Assembly (NCBI GenBank): GCA_002803225.1 | Contig: NXFV01000617.1 | Location: 1-64,000, forward strand | DNA: 64,000 bases | DNA from: Gamarada debralockiae | Taxonomy: Eukaryota > Ascomycota > Leotiomycetes > Helotiales > Hyphodiscaceae | Direction: 5' to 3' | Part shown: positions 44,982-55,434 of the stretch, in pieces | Layout of the letters: each line of letters begins with the position of its first letter | Position numbering within the stretch: position 1 is the stretch's first letter | Program-made: the position numbers and the translations under genes | The notes under the pieces: generated by a model | Databases searched by the model: none | Seen by the model: only the letters and a program-made list of their open reading frames with translations | What the model was told of the DNA's origin: nothing

Positions 44982-47487
44982 GGGCTGAGATGGGAGCGAG
45001 ATATGCAGCTAGAAGTGAGTAAAGATAATTGGAATAGAAAAGGATTTTCTCCAGATACCAATCATAAATGAGGGGGTAACTCAGCTTGAAATAGAGAGCC
45101 AGCTTTCTAGGAGGCTGGGAGTAGCGATGACTTGTCGAATCTGCAAAATAGTCTGCACAGCTACTAATTAATCAGTAATGACATGAGTTACATTAGTGTG
45201 TTTGTGATCAATAAGTACCTGCGAATCCGAGGGCTGTGGTTTGCTCGATTCTTCACACGGCGAGGCAGTCCAAGCCGAGAAGCCGAGAAGCTGCATGCGG
45301 TAGAGTTCGTCGCGACTCCTATGACTCTTCGGCATTCCAGGCAAGGGGCGCTGCCCCACGAGAAACGAACTAGGTACTTTGAGGGTGACGCAGTCATCGT
45401 GATTGGATACGCGCGGCGCTCACCGGCTTCTTCCTCTCAACTATTGCAACAGATGAATGGTTTTGAGATCCTTACCATCAAAAATGGCTGAATCTGAATC
45501 ACCTCTGATACTGAGAGTGGTTTAGAATCCCACTCGTTGCAGCAATTCTTTGGTTGAGAAATGGATTGCGACTCAAGGGCAGCGAGGAGCCAGCAATGCT
45601 TGCGTTTGTCTCATTCCGTTCTTCCTCTTCCAATCCCACAAAGTAAACACTGGCCTCGTATGTCTCATATCATTAACCATATACCATTGTGCCTATCGTT
45701 CTCAAGGATATGCTGTCCATCAAAACGAAAACGCTCCTCGCCAAAGGGACGAGTCATATCACTCCGAGATCTGCTGACGACTGGGTGTCGGGTTGGGGAA
45801 TCGAGGTGGCGGGGCGCTGGTAAGGCAATCGCGGCGTGGTTGGACAGATATCGCTCGGCACAAGCATTGAAGGCTGCGTCTGTAGGATGATGTTCCAATT
45901 TGAAGTACCGTCGAGGACCGTGGATGTGATGCATCCTCTGTTAAGAAGCTGCAGATGTCGTCCAACATGGATCCTTGAGGCCGGAAGACCCGAACCTGCC
46001 TGAAGAATCGCCATACAGTAGGCGGAGTTCGGTCAACTTGCATTATCGACCGCCCGGCGCGTGAAGGTGATGTGGAACTGCTGAGTGTCGTCGACGTGAT
46101 AAGAGATCGAAAGAGTTTCGCAGACGTGTATTCGAGAATGGGAGGGAGGCCGATGGAGGGCTCGAGGGTATAGAACGACGATGGAAATTTTAAAGTCGTG
46201 GTGCGGTTCCGGGAAGAGTTCTAATCCAATGTACCTTCGTATCGAAATTAGATTTTTTACACGGTAAACTGTTTTTGAGGTTCAGTAAGTTTCAGTAAGG
46301 CTAGATTTCGCTGACGCAATTGCGCGCAGGATGCCTCCGAGCCTTGAAACGAACCACTGGAATCGCGTGTTGCGTTGTGCAAACGTTGTGACTGTCAGGG
46401 CAACGGCGGTGCTATTTTGACAGCTCGTCTCACAACAAAGATTCGGGAAAACTTGCGCATATCTCCAAAGTTAGCGACATTTGGTCTCTATTTCTTTGAC
46501 ATTTTAGTAAATTTATTTCTTTGATATTGTACTTGGAATGAACGATCTCCCTCACGCCTTGGTCTTTCACGAGCCCACAAGTGGGGACTTGGGAGAACGT
46601 CTTGTCACCACGTGATCATAGCGCGTGACTGGTCGACAGCTTACGCTTTGAGAGGAATTGCTCAACTCTGAGACAATTTCTTAATTGGACGAAGAACAGA
46701 TACTTCGTATATTTCAGATAAGCACCCGTGCAAACTTGGTTGAAACTCCGCTGCAGCTTCTTCGCAAATTTCGCAGAATTGAGTTCCCAGCTGTGTCGCG
46801 GGCTTTGCAGAGGTCATTCCCTTGCTTGGGAGCCCATCCTTCAAAGCATCGGAACTTTCTCTCTCTAGTGTTCACAATGTTTTGAAAATAGCCGCTTGGA
46901 ATATTAATGGAGTCTTGACGTGTTTTTGAAGGTATTGATAATGAGAGGTCGTTGGGATTTAGGGTGCGCCGTGGTTTGCTGCTCCGCGGTGTGGGTCTGA
47001 ACCGTTGGCCGGGTCAAGGAGAAGTTGGACCCAAGCAACCATGGGTTTAACCCCGCATCCACTGCGGTTCATATATGCGGGTGACTTATAGGGGCTGGTG
47101 CCGCGATCTACACCTGCTAACTAATATAAAAGCTCTTTTATCTCTAGCTTTTTAAACAATCTTATAAGAGTATTTCTTCTTTTCTTTTTCTATCTTCTAT
47201 TTACTTTCTTATCTTACTTATACTACAGAATTTAATAAATACGTGATTAAGTTTAACTTGATTTTGAGCTTGATTTCAAAGCTCTCTCGAGTTTGAATTC
47301 TAAATCATATCGCTTGCGGCAAGACAGGAAAGCTCCAAGTGGCTCGCTTTTAATAGTGTGTTTTACTTCCTAGCTCAGGACAAGCCTAGTATGTCAGGGG
47401 GGTCTTAGCTGCTGATCAAGGCATAAGCGAGATTAAAATAACCTGAAGCCTGGAGACTCGGCTAATGATTCCCCGGTCCCTTCCATC
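44982..47487. other. Gene-poor stretch
   Basis: No gene I can support. Overlapping frames at 45,660-46,050 on the minus strand look mildly coding and may be a decayed gene. The segment 46,950-47,110 is GC-richer than the AT-rich DNA after it (to about 47,260), a pattern typical of repeat edges. Confidence 0.4.
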
Positions 47488-47735
47488 ACCAAACTTCATG
47501 ACTTTATATCTCAACCAAATCACGTAATTGTCGTGCCCGACGTCTATCTCCTCGATCCCCACGAGTTCGGGAGCCCCTACCTCCCCTTCGTCGGGCTTAA
47601 GGGCGGTCTTTCCAAAGTTAAAAGTAGGAATTGATGGAATTTGGATGCCTGAGGATGAACGTCAAGGCAAAATTTGGGTGATAGAAGAGGGCCGGGGAAT
47701 CATTAGCCATCGACTCGAGAGCTGAGATCAAGAGC
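47488..47735 (+). repeat. Dispersed repeat B, copy 1
   Basis: Shares AACTTCATGACTTTATATCT, CTCAACCAAA, and CTTCGTCGGGCTTAAGGGCG with 51,614-51,860 in the same orientation, separated by short unlike segments. The two copies have diverged. No coding relic is clear. Confidence 0.7.
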
Positions 47736-48580
47736 TCTTGAAAGAATTCAATTCAAGCCATCTTACGCGATAATCTTGTCACATTTACCTAATATAAAGA
47801 GTATAAAGTAATGCGTAGGATTCTACATACTTACTTTCTTTCACGTGATAACACGTATAGTTATGTATATTTATATTTTACTACGCATGATACTAGCTTA
47901 CGTGGACTCAGTGTGACGCTAAGGCAGTTCACCACTAGTTTGAGGGCCCACCTAGGCCGCCGCGGGTCATGTCGACCCATGGAGCGGTTCCAAGGGTCCC
48001 TATGGCGCCCCATGACGTGCCCTAGTTGGGATTGGATCTGACCTTAAGGGCCCTCGGATCCCACGATCTGCAGACTTCAGTTATGGAGTCTTCGTATTGT
48101 CAGCCATGAAATTTCCTCTCGGATAATCTCCATACCAGAGTCATCTCTGAGGATTCGCCGGTTCATGTCTATGTCGAAATGCCTACAGTCAGAATGTCAC
48201 TGCTTACGGTGCTGCTGCTGAATGGGCCAGTTAACCGAAATCCCTTGCAAAATCCTGTGCCCACTGTCAACTTAAATGCAATACTATTAAATAACTACTA
48301 ATTATTTTGACTTGATATTAATAATGTAAAGAGATCAAATGCCAGTCTAAATATTATACAACTTGGAGCTAGCTATTCGCATTGCATTGGTAGCCTAATT
48401 GGCCATCTCCTTCGATTTCGGCCACTACTTCCGGCACTACTACCTCTGCAGAAACCATCGAAACTTTTTTTTTTCGGCTGATTTTTTTTGGGTGGATTCG
48501 CTTTCATGGGCTTCTGGCACAGTCGGAGCAGTCTTTTTAGCTTTAGGTACTACTGCTTTTGCCTTCTTTGAAGGTGCTTT
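47736..48580. other. Gene-free stretch
   Basis: AT-rich with poly-A/T, no gene. The part near 48,440-48,580 encodes a Lys/Ala-rich minus-strand segment next to repeat copy 2. Confidence 0.4.
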
Positions 48581-48965
48581 TGTAACACCTACAGGTAGCT
48601 GGAGGGCAACAGGAGGGATCACAGTATATCAGAGAAGTAGCAGTTCAGTAAAAGAAGAAGTATTGGTTGCATTGATAGTAGGATTCCTGAGCATTCGTTC
48701 GACCTGATTTCCGAAACTCAAGCTTGCTTCCTCACAAGTAGGGTTCCAAGTCTTACTTATGCTTCACTCCTAGCTACTATCTTCACATGCTAGCTATACT
48801 AGCTGCTGACTATACGGCTAACTGTTCCTGACTGTACAGCTGACTGTGCACCAGCATTTCTGAACCCTTCAGGGTCTCTAAGGTTCCTGTAACCTAGACT
48901 ATCCCTTAAGGGTCTAGGCTCCTATTACAGCTCCCCAACAAACGCCAGGTCGTATGCACGACCAC
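48581..48965 (-). repeat. Dispersed repeat, copy 2 (inverted relative to copy 1)
   Basis: The reverse complement matches 38,180-38,640. On the minus strand it leads into M-I-P-P-V-A-L-Q-L-P, as copy 1 does with M-I-S-P-V-A-L-Q-L-P. After that Met the two copies diverge, copy 2 becoming K-A-P-S-K-K-A-K-A-V. It ends with the CTGTAATAGGAG word found also at 38,202. Confidence 0.7.
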
Positions 48966-49570
48966 TGCATTACCACCCCCTTATTTGACCTATAGGCGTG
49001 AAAAAGTTCTAAAAACAAAAAGGTGCAACTAAGGAGGAGGAAGCTAGGTTTATTTAAAAGAGGCTATAAATTTGGAAAGGTATATGAAGTTGATGTTCAA
49101 TAATCTTATATAAGAACAGCTAGTACTATGCTTACAGGTCTCTGAATCAGGAATCTTGGCCACTAACTACAAAGTAGATTGTAAGTCAATTCTCTTTACT
49201 TGGCCTTTCTATAGCCTACTAAGATCTAAGTAGCCAGTTTTATACCCTCTCCCTAAGAACTCACTTTCCTATAATATGGAGAAATAGTCATAGCCACCTT
49301 CAGAATGCAAATAAAAGCTCTTGGGGAGAAAGGGCTATTGGATATTATCGATGTAGACACAACAATGCTAATAGACACAAAATCTTATTATACAATAGCC
49401 TGGTTTCGTCAATAATTCTTGCTCTCTGTCTGATTCACAGCTCCACTCCAAATACCCTGCTCTGGGAAGTCAGGAACATCAACGTCTGAACTCGGATAGA
49501 TCTACTTCGTTGTGGAATCAACGATAGTTGCGTGATTGCGCGAAGTCGATGGCTCAGTCGTCCTCCCCCC
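48966..49570. other. Gene-free, probably repeat-derived stretch
   Basis: No supportable gene. TAG/CTA-rich words suggest more of the mobile element found just to the left. Confidence 0.35.
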
Positions 49571-50015
49571 TACTCTGTATTGCTCAATGGATCGCTTCAT
49601 GCCAATCACACGACGTTGTTGAGCCCCCCATACCCTCATCTAAATCAAGAACCAGTGTGCGTGCCAGCAGTTCCGCGTCTTTGAACCCCCTCTCAAATAG
49701 ACGGAATTGTTGCGCTAGCATATCCTAAACCAGATCGGCAGCTAGCGTGTATGCCCGATTACCCCTGACTTCAAAACCCTCCTTAAGTAGTCTATATATC
49801 TGGGAATTTTGGAGCTCCCACGACTCAGCAATCAGCCTACAATTTTCGATCTTGATTCTGCCGACGATAGTCATTATGCGATGAGAGTTCAGCTGGGTCT
49901 GGTAGAGCATGTCAAGGCTATCTACTATGGGTACCCACCAAGCTCTCAGTATCGACGAGACCATTAAGCTGTTTGACCCTGCACCTCTTTCGTTTTGGCG
50001 GCAATGACGTCTCAT
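49571..50015 (-). pseudogene. Hypothetical gene fragment with one nonsense codon
   Basis: A frame from 50,015 reads to A-A-D-L-V, stops at TAG (49,725-49,727), then continues open in the same frame as D-M-L-A-Q-Q-F-R-L-F-E-R-G-F-K. A Gln in place of the stop would make one protein of about 145 residues. No domain recognised. Confidence 0.4.
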
Positions 50016-51134
50016 CGGAGGTTACGTCCGGTGATTCTAATTCTAGTCAGTATGGTATTTCCTGCGAGTGGCAGTTGGAACGTCCCTGCACCTCACTCAG
50101 AGAAACTGCAGCTCCTTCTAAGACGTTACTCTTTGATCTTTTGCTGAGCGTAGATTATCGGCTTCGTGCTCTTCAAGAGAGCCGTCGCGAGCGATGTTCG
50201 AACTACGGCACGATCGACAACCACAAAGCTCTACTTGCACAGAAGTTGCGTGATCGAGACCATTTCCATGAAGGAGAAGAAATTCTATCCTCACTGCCAT
50301 ATCTCAATATTGGGCAGAGGCTTGCTCTAGCATACAGCCGATTTAAGCTTGGGACTAATGAAAAGGTCGAACTGCTTTCGAATCGCTCGAGCAGGCTATC
50401 GATATGTCCGTACTACGAATCCAAAGTATTTCCGGGTCACGCATACAAGATCATAAAATAACAGACATACCATTAACCTCAATCCTGGATATATTTAAAC
50501 AGCAAATGAAGAAAAATCCCGCCGAAGATAAATCAAGTTGGTTCTTATGGGGAGTTGTGGCATTCGAAGCTATCGTTTTCATTCGCTTTGGGAAGCTGGA
50601 TCGCGCAAAGATGTCTTCCAACTTTCCACTAGTCTTTATGCGAAGTTGTCATCAACTCATAGTGATCGACAGAAAGACATGATACCTTCGATTTGTTGTT
50701 GGATAGTAACGTTTGTTACTGCAGAGGAGTTGAAGATTGTAAATACGTCGCAGTGCAAGATTATATCCGAAATCCTGAAGTGGACACATTCCCAAAGCAG
50801 AAAACTTCTTAGAGAAAGGCATGAGGATATGATTAATGTGGAGAGTCTGATAGACCTTCTCGCAAACATACAGAAGGGCTTGAAGAGGTCTGTGTTTAAC
50901 ATTATATGCCACTTTCTCTGTTTAAGAAGTGAACGAAGCAAAGAGCAATTGTTGAAGGAATCAAAGATTATCTCACCAATTATGTCTGGGCAGTTTCAAG
51001 TTAATCCACTGCATGCGAAATCAAGAAGCATTTCGGAAACTGTCAGGCCGGCGATATCCTTCACTGAGCTAGGAAAGATCTTCCCCCAGGGATTCGAATA
51101 TCTCAGGGGTAATTTTCTCTTCGAGGAAATATAA
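50016..51134 (+). pseudogene. Hypothetical gene with frameshifts, helical
   Basis: Three coding-like frames follow one another. The first ends near K-L-G-T-N-E-K-V-E-L. The second reads F-E-S-L-E-Q-A-I-D-M-S-V-L-R-I-Q-S-I through V-F-I-R-F-G-K-L-D-R-A-K. The third reads S-T-S-L-Y-A-K-L to N-F-L-F-E-E-I at 51,134. The joins lie near 50,372 and 50,620. Repeated helical pairs resemble TPR-like regions of some fungal regulatory proteins (for example those with Clr5 domains), but I see no N-terminal domain and do not claim one. Confidence 0.45.
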
Positions 51135-52035
51135 AGACGAAAGAATCGATGTCTATTATATCTCTAAAATAAAATAGGAGGCTAATTTTTTTTTTTTTTT
51201 TACATTAGCGAGGCGATAGAATCGAACGATATTAAAGAATTTATAAACATATATACTTAATTTAATTAAGAATAACTTAATAGTCTTATAATAACTAATA
51301 CTCTTAATTAAGTATCTTAAGGTAAAGAAAATATCTTATATAATAAAGCTAGGTAAAAGACAATTAAATCTAATATCTCTTTATATTTTAGTGTAATTAA
51401 TAAGCGCACGTGCCAATTTCGGCGGCTTTTTCCTCCGACTGACAAGGCAGTGCAGGTGTGCGCGATTTTGGCTACTGTACTGTATGATAATGGCGCGGCA
51501 CAGCCCTGTCTCTGCCCCGCGCGCAAAACCAGTTTCTTGGCAAAAAACAAGCTTCGTCGATCTTCCGATGGCCGGGCTACTGATTCCCAGATACCGTGCA
51601 GTCCTAAACCGCTAAACTTCATGACTTTATATCTCAACCAAACTACGAAAATGTCGTGCCCCTATCTACTCAGGAGGGGGGGGGGACCCCCACGAGCCCC
51701 TTCGGGTCGAGGGCACCCCTATCCCCCCCTTCGTCGGGCTTAAGGGCGATCTTTCCAGGTAGAAGTAGCAATTGATGGCAAGTTGATGCCAGAAAAATCA
51801 ATGTTATGGCATGAAGTCTAAATTTGGGTCGCATTGACAGATGCGGCAGACCGTCATCGGGCTGGTGATTCCCGGACCTCCGGATGCGCAGTTCCCCCCC
51901 TCTGCACGCTTTTAGGGCTGTGCAGAGCACATATCGCGGATAAATACCTCATTCCTAAGATAAGTTGCTCTATATAAGTTGGCAGGATTCTCATGTCATT
52001 GTGTCTATAGCCTCCATCCTCCGACAACTCACGCC
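51135..52035. other. Gene-free stretch with repeat B, copy 2 inside
   Basis: Poly-T near 51,187-51,200, AT-rich to 51,400, then GC-richer DNA carrying repeat B (51,614-51,860) with a G run at 51,676-51,685. Promoter of the following gene after about 51,870. Confidence 0.5.
51614..51860 (+). repeat. Dispersed repeat B, copy 2
   Basis: Same order of shared words as 47,488-47,735, same strand, with a G run (51,676-51,685) inside a less similar part. Confidence 0.7.
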
Positions 52036-52803
52036 ATGGATAAAGTCGATGAACAGTCTCTTCCTTCGTACAACCCTGAGCCTTCGGCCCCATCGTACGA
52101 AGCGACTCCCAGCGCGGGGAAGCCGCATTTACTCACCACGGGAACGAACTTGACCCTCGACCCAACAGGCATGTTCATTCACACGCTGCCCGCAAGCGAT
52201 GCTCCACCTGTCTATGTTCTCAGCGCAACATTGCTACACGTGAACAGCGGAACTTCAATCCACGTCAAGAGACCCGAATCAAAAGGCGCCGAATCCCTTC
52301 TCGAGGTCTACGCAATCGGAGAACATTTCATCTCACCTTTAACACACACACACAACAAGGAATATCGGTATGTAACTGCTGCTCGTTCTCACGGCCTCCT
52401 CGCTTCAGCAGGCCTCAGAGAACTCGTATGGGACTTCAGCACGCGTGTTCCCTTGAAGAAAGGCGAAATTGATGCGAATGCAAATGCACGCTATGCTCCG
52501 ACCGACCCTGTTTATATGATTGGGACTTCGCCTGGGCCGGGAACGTGGCAGAAACATATCCTGCAGTTGTATCAGGGAAAGTGGGTTGATAATGATGAGG
52601 AGGTCGTTGCGCTTGTGAGAGAGGGAGGCGCGGAGTGTGAGGGAATGCCGGTGTTGAGTGTGATGAGGGATTTGGATGTGGAGTTGTCTGATTTCTTGGT
52701 GAGCGCTTGGTGTGTAACGATGTGGGGAGAGGTTGGGAAGAGGGCGAGAATGAGCCATAGCAGTGGCCATAAGCTGAGCTTTGGCAAGTTCAGTCTGGGT
52801 TGA
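52036..52803 (+). CDS. Conserved-looking hypothetical protein (255 aa)
   Basis: A single intact exon, with its start ATG in CGCCATGGA. The N-terminal 40 residues are Pro/Ser-rich; the rest looks globular, with alternating hydrophobic residues suggestive of beta strands. The stretch from T-N-L-T-L-D-P-T-G-M-F-I-H to V-Y-A-I-G is reminiscent of a phospholipid-scramblase/LURP-like fold, but I am not sure. No signal peptide or membrane segment. Confidence 0.6.
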   Translation: MDKVDEQSLPSYNPEPSAPSYEATPSAGKPHLLTTGTNLTLDPTGMFIHTLPASDAPPVYVLSATLLHVNSGTSIHVKRPESKGAESLLEVYAIGEHFISPLTHTHNKEYRYVTAARSHGLLASAGLRELVWDFSTRVPLKKGEIDANANARYAPTDPVYMIGTSPGPGTWQKHILQLYQGKWVDNDEEVVALVREGGAECEGMPVLSVMRDLDVELSDFLVSAWCVTMWGEVGKRARMSHSSGHKLSFGKFSLG

Positions 52804-53672
52804 TTTTCCTGCCCTCTGAGAGACTATGTCTTAATTGCATTGTTGTAACATCAGTGATGCATGTTCACGAGTTTCTTTCTTTCCCCCTACCCTTTTCAAT
52901 ATTAATTAGGATATTCATTAAATGATAGTCAATAGTAAAAGTAATGGTGTAACGTGCTACATTTGGGACCCCAGCCTCAGCTTGACTTCCTCAAACGCTT
53001 AAACATATTTATACCTTTTGGAATCCTCGAAAATGGTGCATGAGATACTGGTGAGAGTTTGGTATGTGCAACTAGAAGGGGGTATGACGGTTTTGGGTGG
53101 GATGTTAGTGAAGTATGTGATCAGAGATGTCGTTCTCTGGAAACACATCAGGGAAGAGGATAATGTTTTGGAATGCCATTGTACTTTTGAGAAGCGATCC
53201 AAATATTAATCACCTACCTTCAAACTCGCAAGGGGAATAATGTGTCATGAAAAAGAGAAAGGGGGAAAGTCGAGGAGAGTTGATAATAAAGGGGACGTGA
53301 GATATGAGCATACCACGAAAAAATTCTTGATGGCAGATGTATTTGGAGCTCACCTAAAACAGAAACAAATGAGACACTCGAGAGATCCACTGCAAATTTG
53401 GACTCCAAGATCGAGAAAATGCTGTGTTACAAGCGACCATATTCATCCCTATTCTCCTCTCCTCTCCGATCAACTTTCTTCACGTGATTCTTCTCCCCTA
53501 TTTCCTCTCAATTATTCCCGTCACAATACCCCCCAAAATACGCCACCCAACTCCCAATCACCAACAGTACCAAAGGCCCAAAGCAAACCATACTGACCCT
53601 ACTCATCTGCTCCGCCTCCCGCTCGGCCACCACCAACGGTCTCCTTGCGTCCATTAATCGCTTCTCCCCTCC
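52804..53672. other. Intergenic stretch
   Basis: No supportable gene. Small frames on both strands overlap and none stands out. Confidence 0.4.
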
Positions 53673-55434
53673 TTAGTCTCTGTCACTTGTCCACTGCAGA
53701 TGATCAATACCCACATACAGCTTCTCAAGCTTCTTTGACGTTTTTAAAAGCAAAAAGAACAATAAAAAGATGGGGGATACGACGAGTGAGAGGACAGAGG
53801 GAACGACGTACACGGGCGTGACCTGCATATAAGGCTTAGAAGCTGGCGATTGATCTTGCAGGGCACTCGTTATGATGTGCACAACGATGTTCATCGCGTT
53901 GTTCATGGCGATTTTTATGGCGTATGCAGAACCGAAGACGGATTGATGCAAGATGGAAATGCGGATGCTGTCAATGATTGTTGTTTGGGCCAAGGGAATA
54001 AGCAACAGCCTTGCTCACACATTAAGATCTCTCGAGGAGTTGATTTGAATATACGTACGTAAATTCCACAAGCAGCAGCAGTCCCTTTTATGTCAGGGGC
54101 CCAGTTCACAAGAGCCATAGCGAGGAAAACACTAGCTCCACAAATCGCCACTTTCACAACCCAATCAGCAATGATCAAAGTTACAAAGAAACGAGGTTGG
54201 GAACTTGCAAATCGTAATTCTATTCCCCAACGAATCAATAAAATCACCTAAGCATGGCACAAAAAAGAAGCCAGCATACTGGAGCAGAGCAGTATACCAA
54301 CCCGCCGTCACCGCATCCGTGCCGAATCGAAGCTCTGCCAGTTCAGTCGCATTCTGCGTGAACACGATCGCCGTGCTCGTCTCAAAAATGGAGAACAGCA
54401 TGATCATCTGGAAGATCCAGGGCAGTTCGAGAGCCTTTTTGAGTTCGAACTTTTTTGTTTTTCTCGGTCAGGGCTTCGCCCGCCGAAGGGTCGCTGTGGC
54501 GCATGAAGATGTAAAAGACAAGCATCATGGTGTTTGGTAAAGAGGTCCATGAAAATGGCTGTCCAAAGAGCCAGGAGAAATTGCTGGTTTTCTAATGTCG
54601 GAAGTCAGCTTGGAGATTTAGTGACTAGATGGGGTTGCCTATTTACCTCGGCGATGATATTAGCTGTTGACTTTCCCACAAAAGCTCCGATCTAATGGAT
54701 GTCAGACTGCGACGCAGCACCATACAAAGGTGACTTTCCTTCCCAATCCCTAACTCAAGTCCCAGTGTAGAAGCAAAGCAATTAGTAGCAAGAGACCACA
54801 ATGAAAAGATCTTGTACTGGGCGACCTGAGTAGCGATATCTCCTAAAGCTAGAACGAACTCGACCGAAGATCACGAATCTATAAGATCGAATAGTCGTTG
54901 CTGCCACCACGAATACGGGACCGATGGTGTAGATGACGTTCCCGTAAAGGATTGCTTCTACATGGAGGCATCAGTGGTAGTTCTCGAGAGGAAAAGGGGG
55001 AGCTATTTCGTACTTGCACCTCCGATGCGATTCGTGACAACTCCACTAACCAACGCCATGCTGTAACCATGAAATCCTCGCTGACTTCCAACAGTGCGCA
55101 CTGAGTATTGTTGATATGCAGGCCCTGGAAATTGGTTATTTCGATGCCCTACATCGCGGTTCTTTCCGTCTGCAGCAGCTTTGGCGTACCTTCTTCAGAG
55201 TAGTTTTCATAGCCCCAGTGATACCACTGCTCCATGATGAGCCGAATCCAGCGGCTGAAACAAGTAGGATTGAAGCAAGTTTGAAGCTCAATGGCACTAC
55301 TTTCAAGCTTGGAGTATCATTATGCACTCATCGGACGTTGGAGAGACTTTAACACTGGCGACATCTTTGGCTGCAGCTTTGTCGGTCACGACTTCATTCA
55401 CTGGTGTGTTGACAGCTGCAGTAGGCTCACTCAT
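53673..55434 (-). pseudogene. MFS transporter (MFSD1-like) with frame damage
   Basis: Coding starts at M-S-E-P-T-A-A-V-N (55,434) and continues with an MFS first helix, L-L-V-S-A-A-G-F-G-S-S-W-S-S-G. It runs on through N-N-T-Q-C-A-L-L-E, L-V-S-G-V-V-T-N-R-I-G, then A-I-L-Y-G-N-V-I-Y-T-I-G, and later W-V-V-K-V-A-I-C-G-A-S-V-F-L. It ends at an intact C-terminal exon (A-Y-A-I-K-I-A-M-N-N-A-M-N-I-V-V-H-I-I). Several GT-AG introns fit. Breaks include a one-base shift near 55,060, another near 54,850, and a likely intron donor reading GAAAGT instead of GTAAGT near 54,748. Substrate unknown. It could still be functional if the breaks are sequence errors. Confidence 0.6.

Noticed and set aside
45665..46043. 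Three overlapping minus-strand frames near 45.7-46.0 kb
   Set aside because: All three frames are open over the same bases; none contains a recognisable domain, so I list this only as a possible decayed gene in the spacer entry.
47041..47110. tRNA-like GGTTTAACCCC / GCGGTTC words
   Set aside because: No cloverleaf can be paired and no T-loop consensus is present.
53240..53657. Overlapping plus-strand frames of up to 118 codons
   Set aside because: Low-complexity Pro/Ser readings without an intron, domain or neighbour support.
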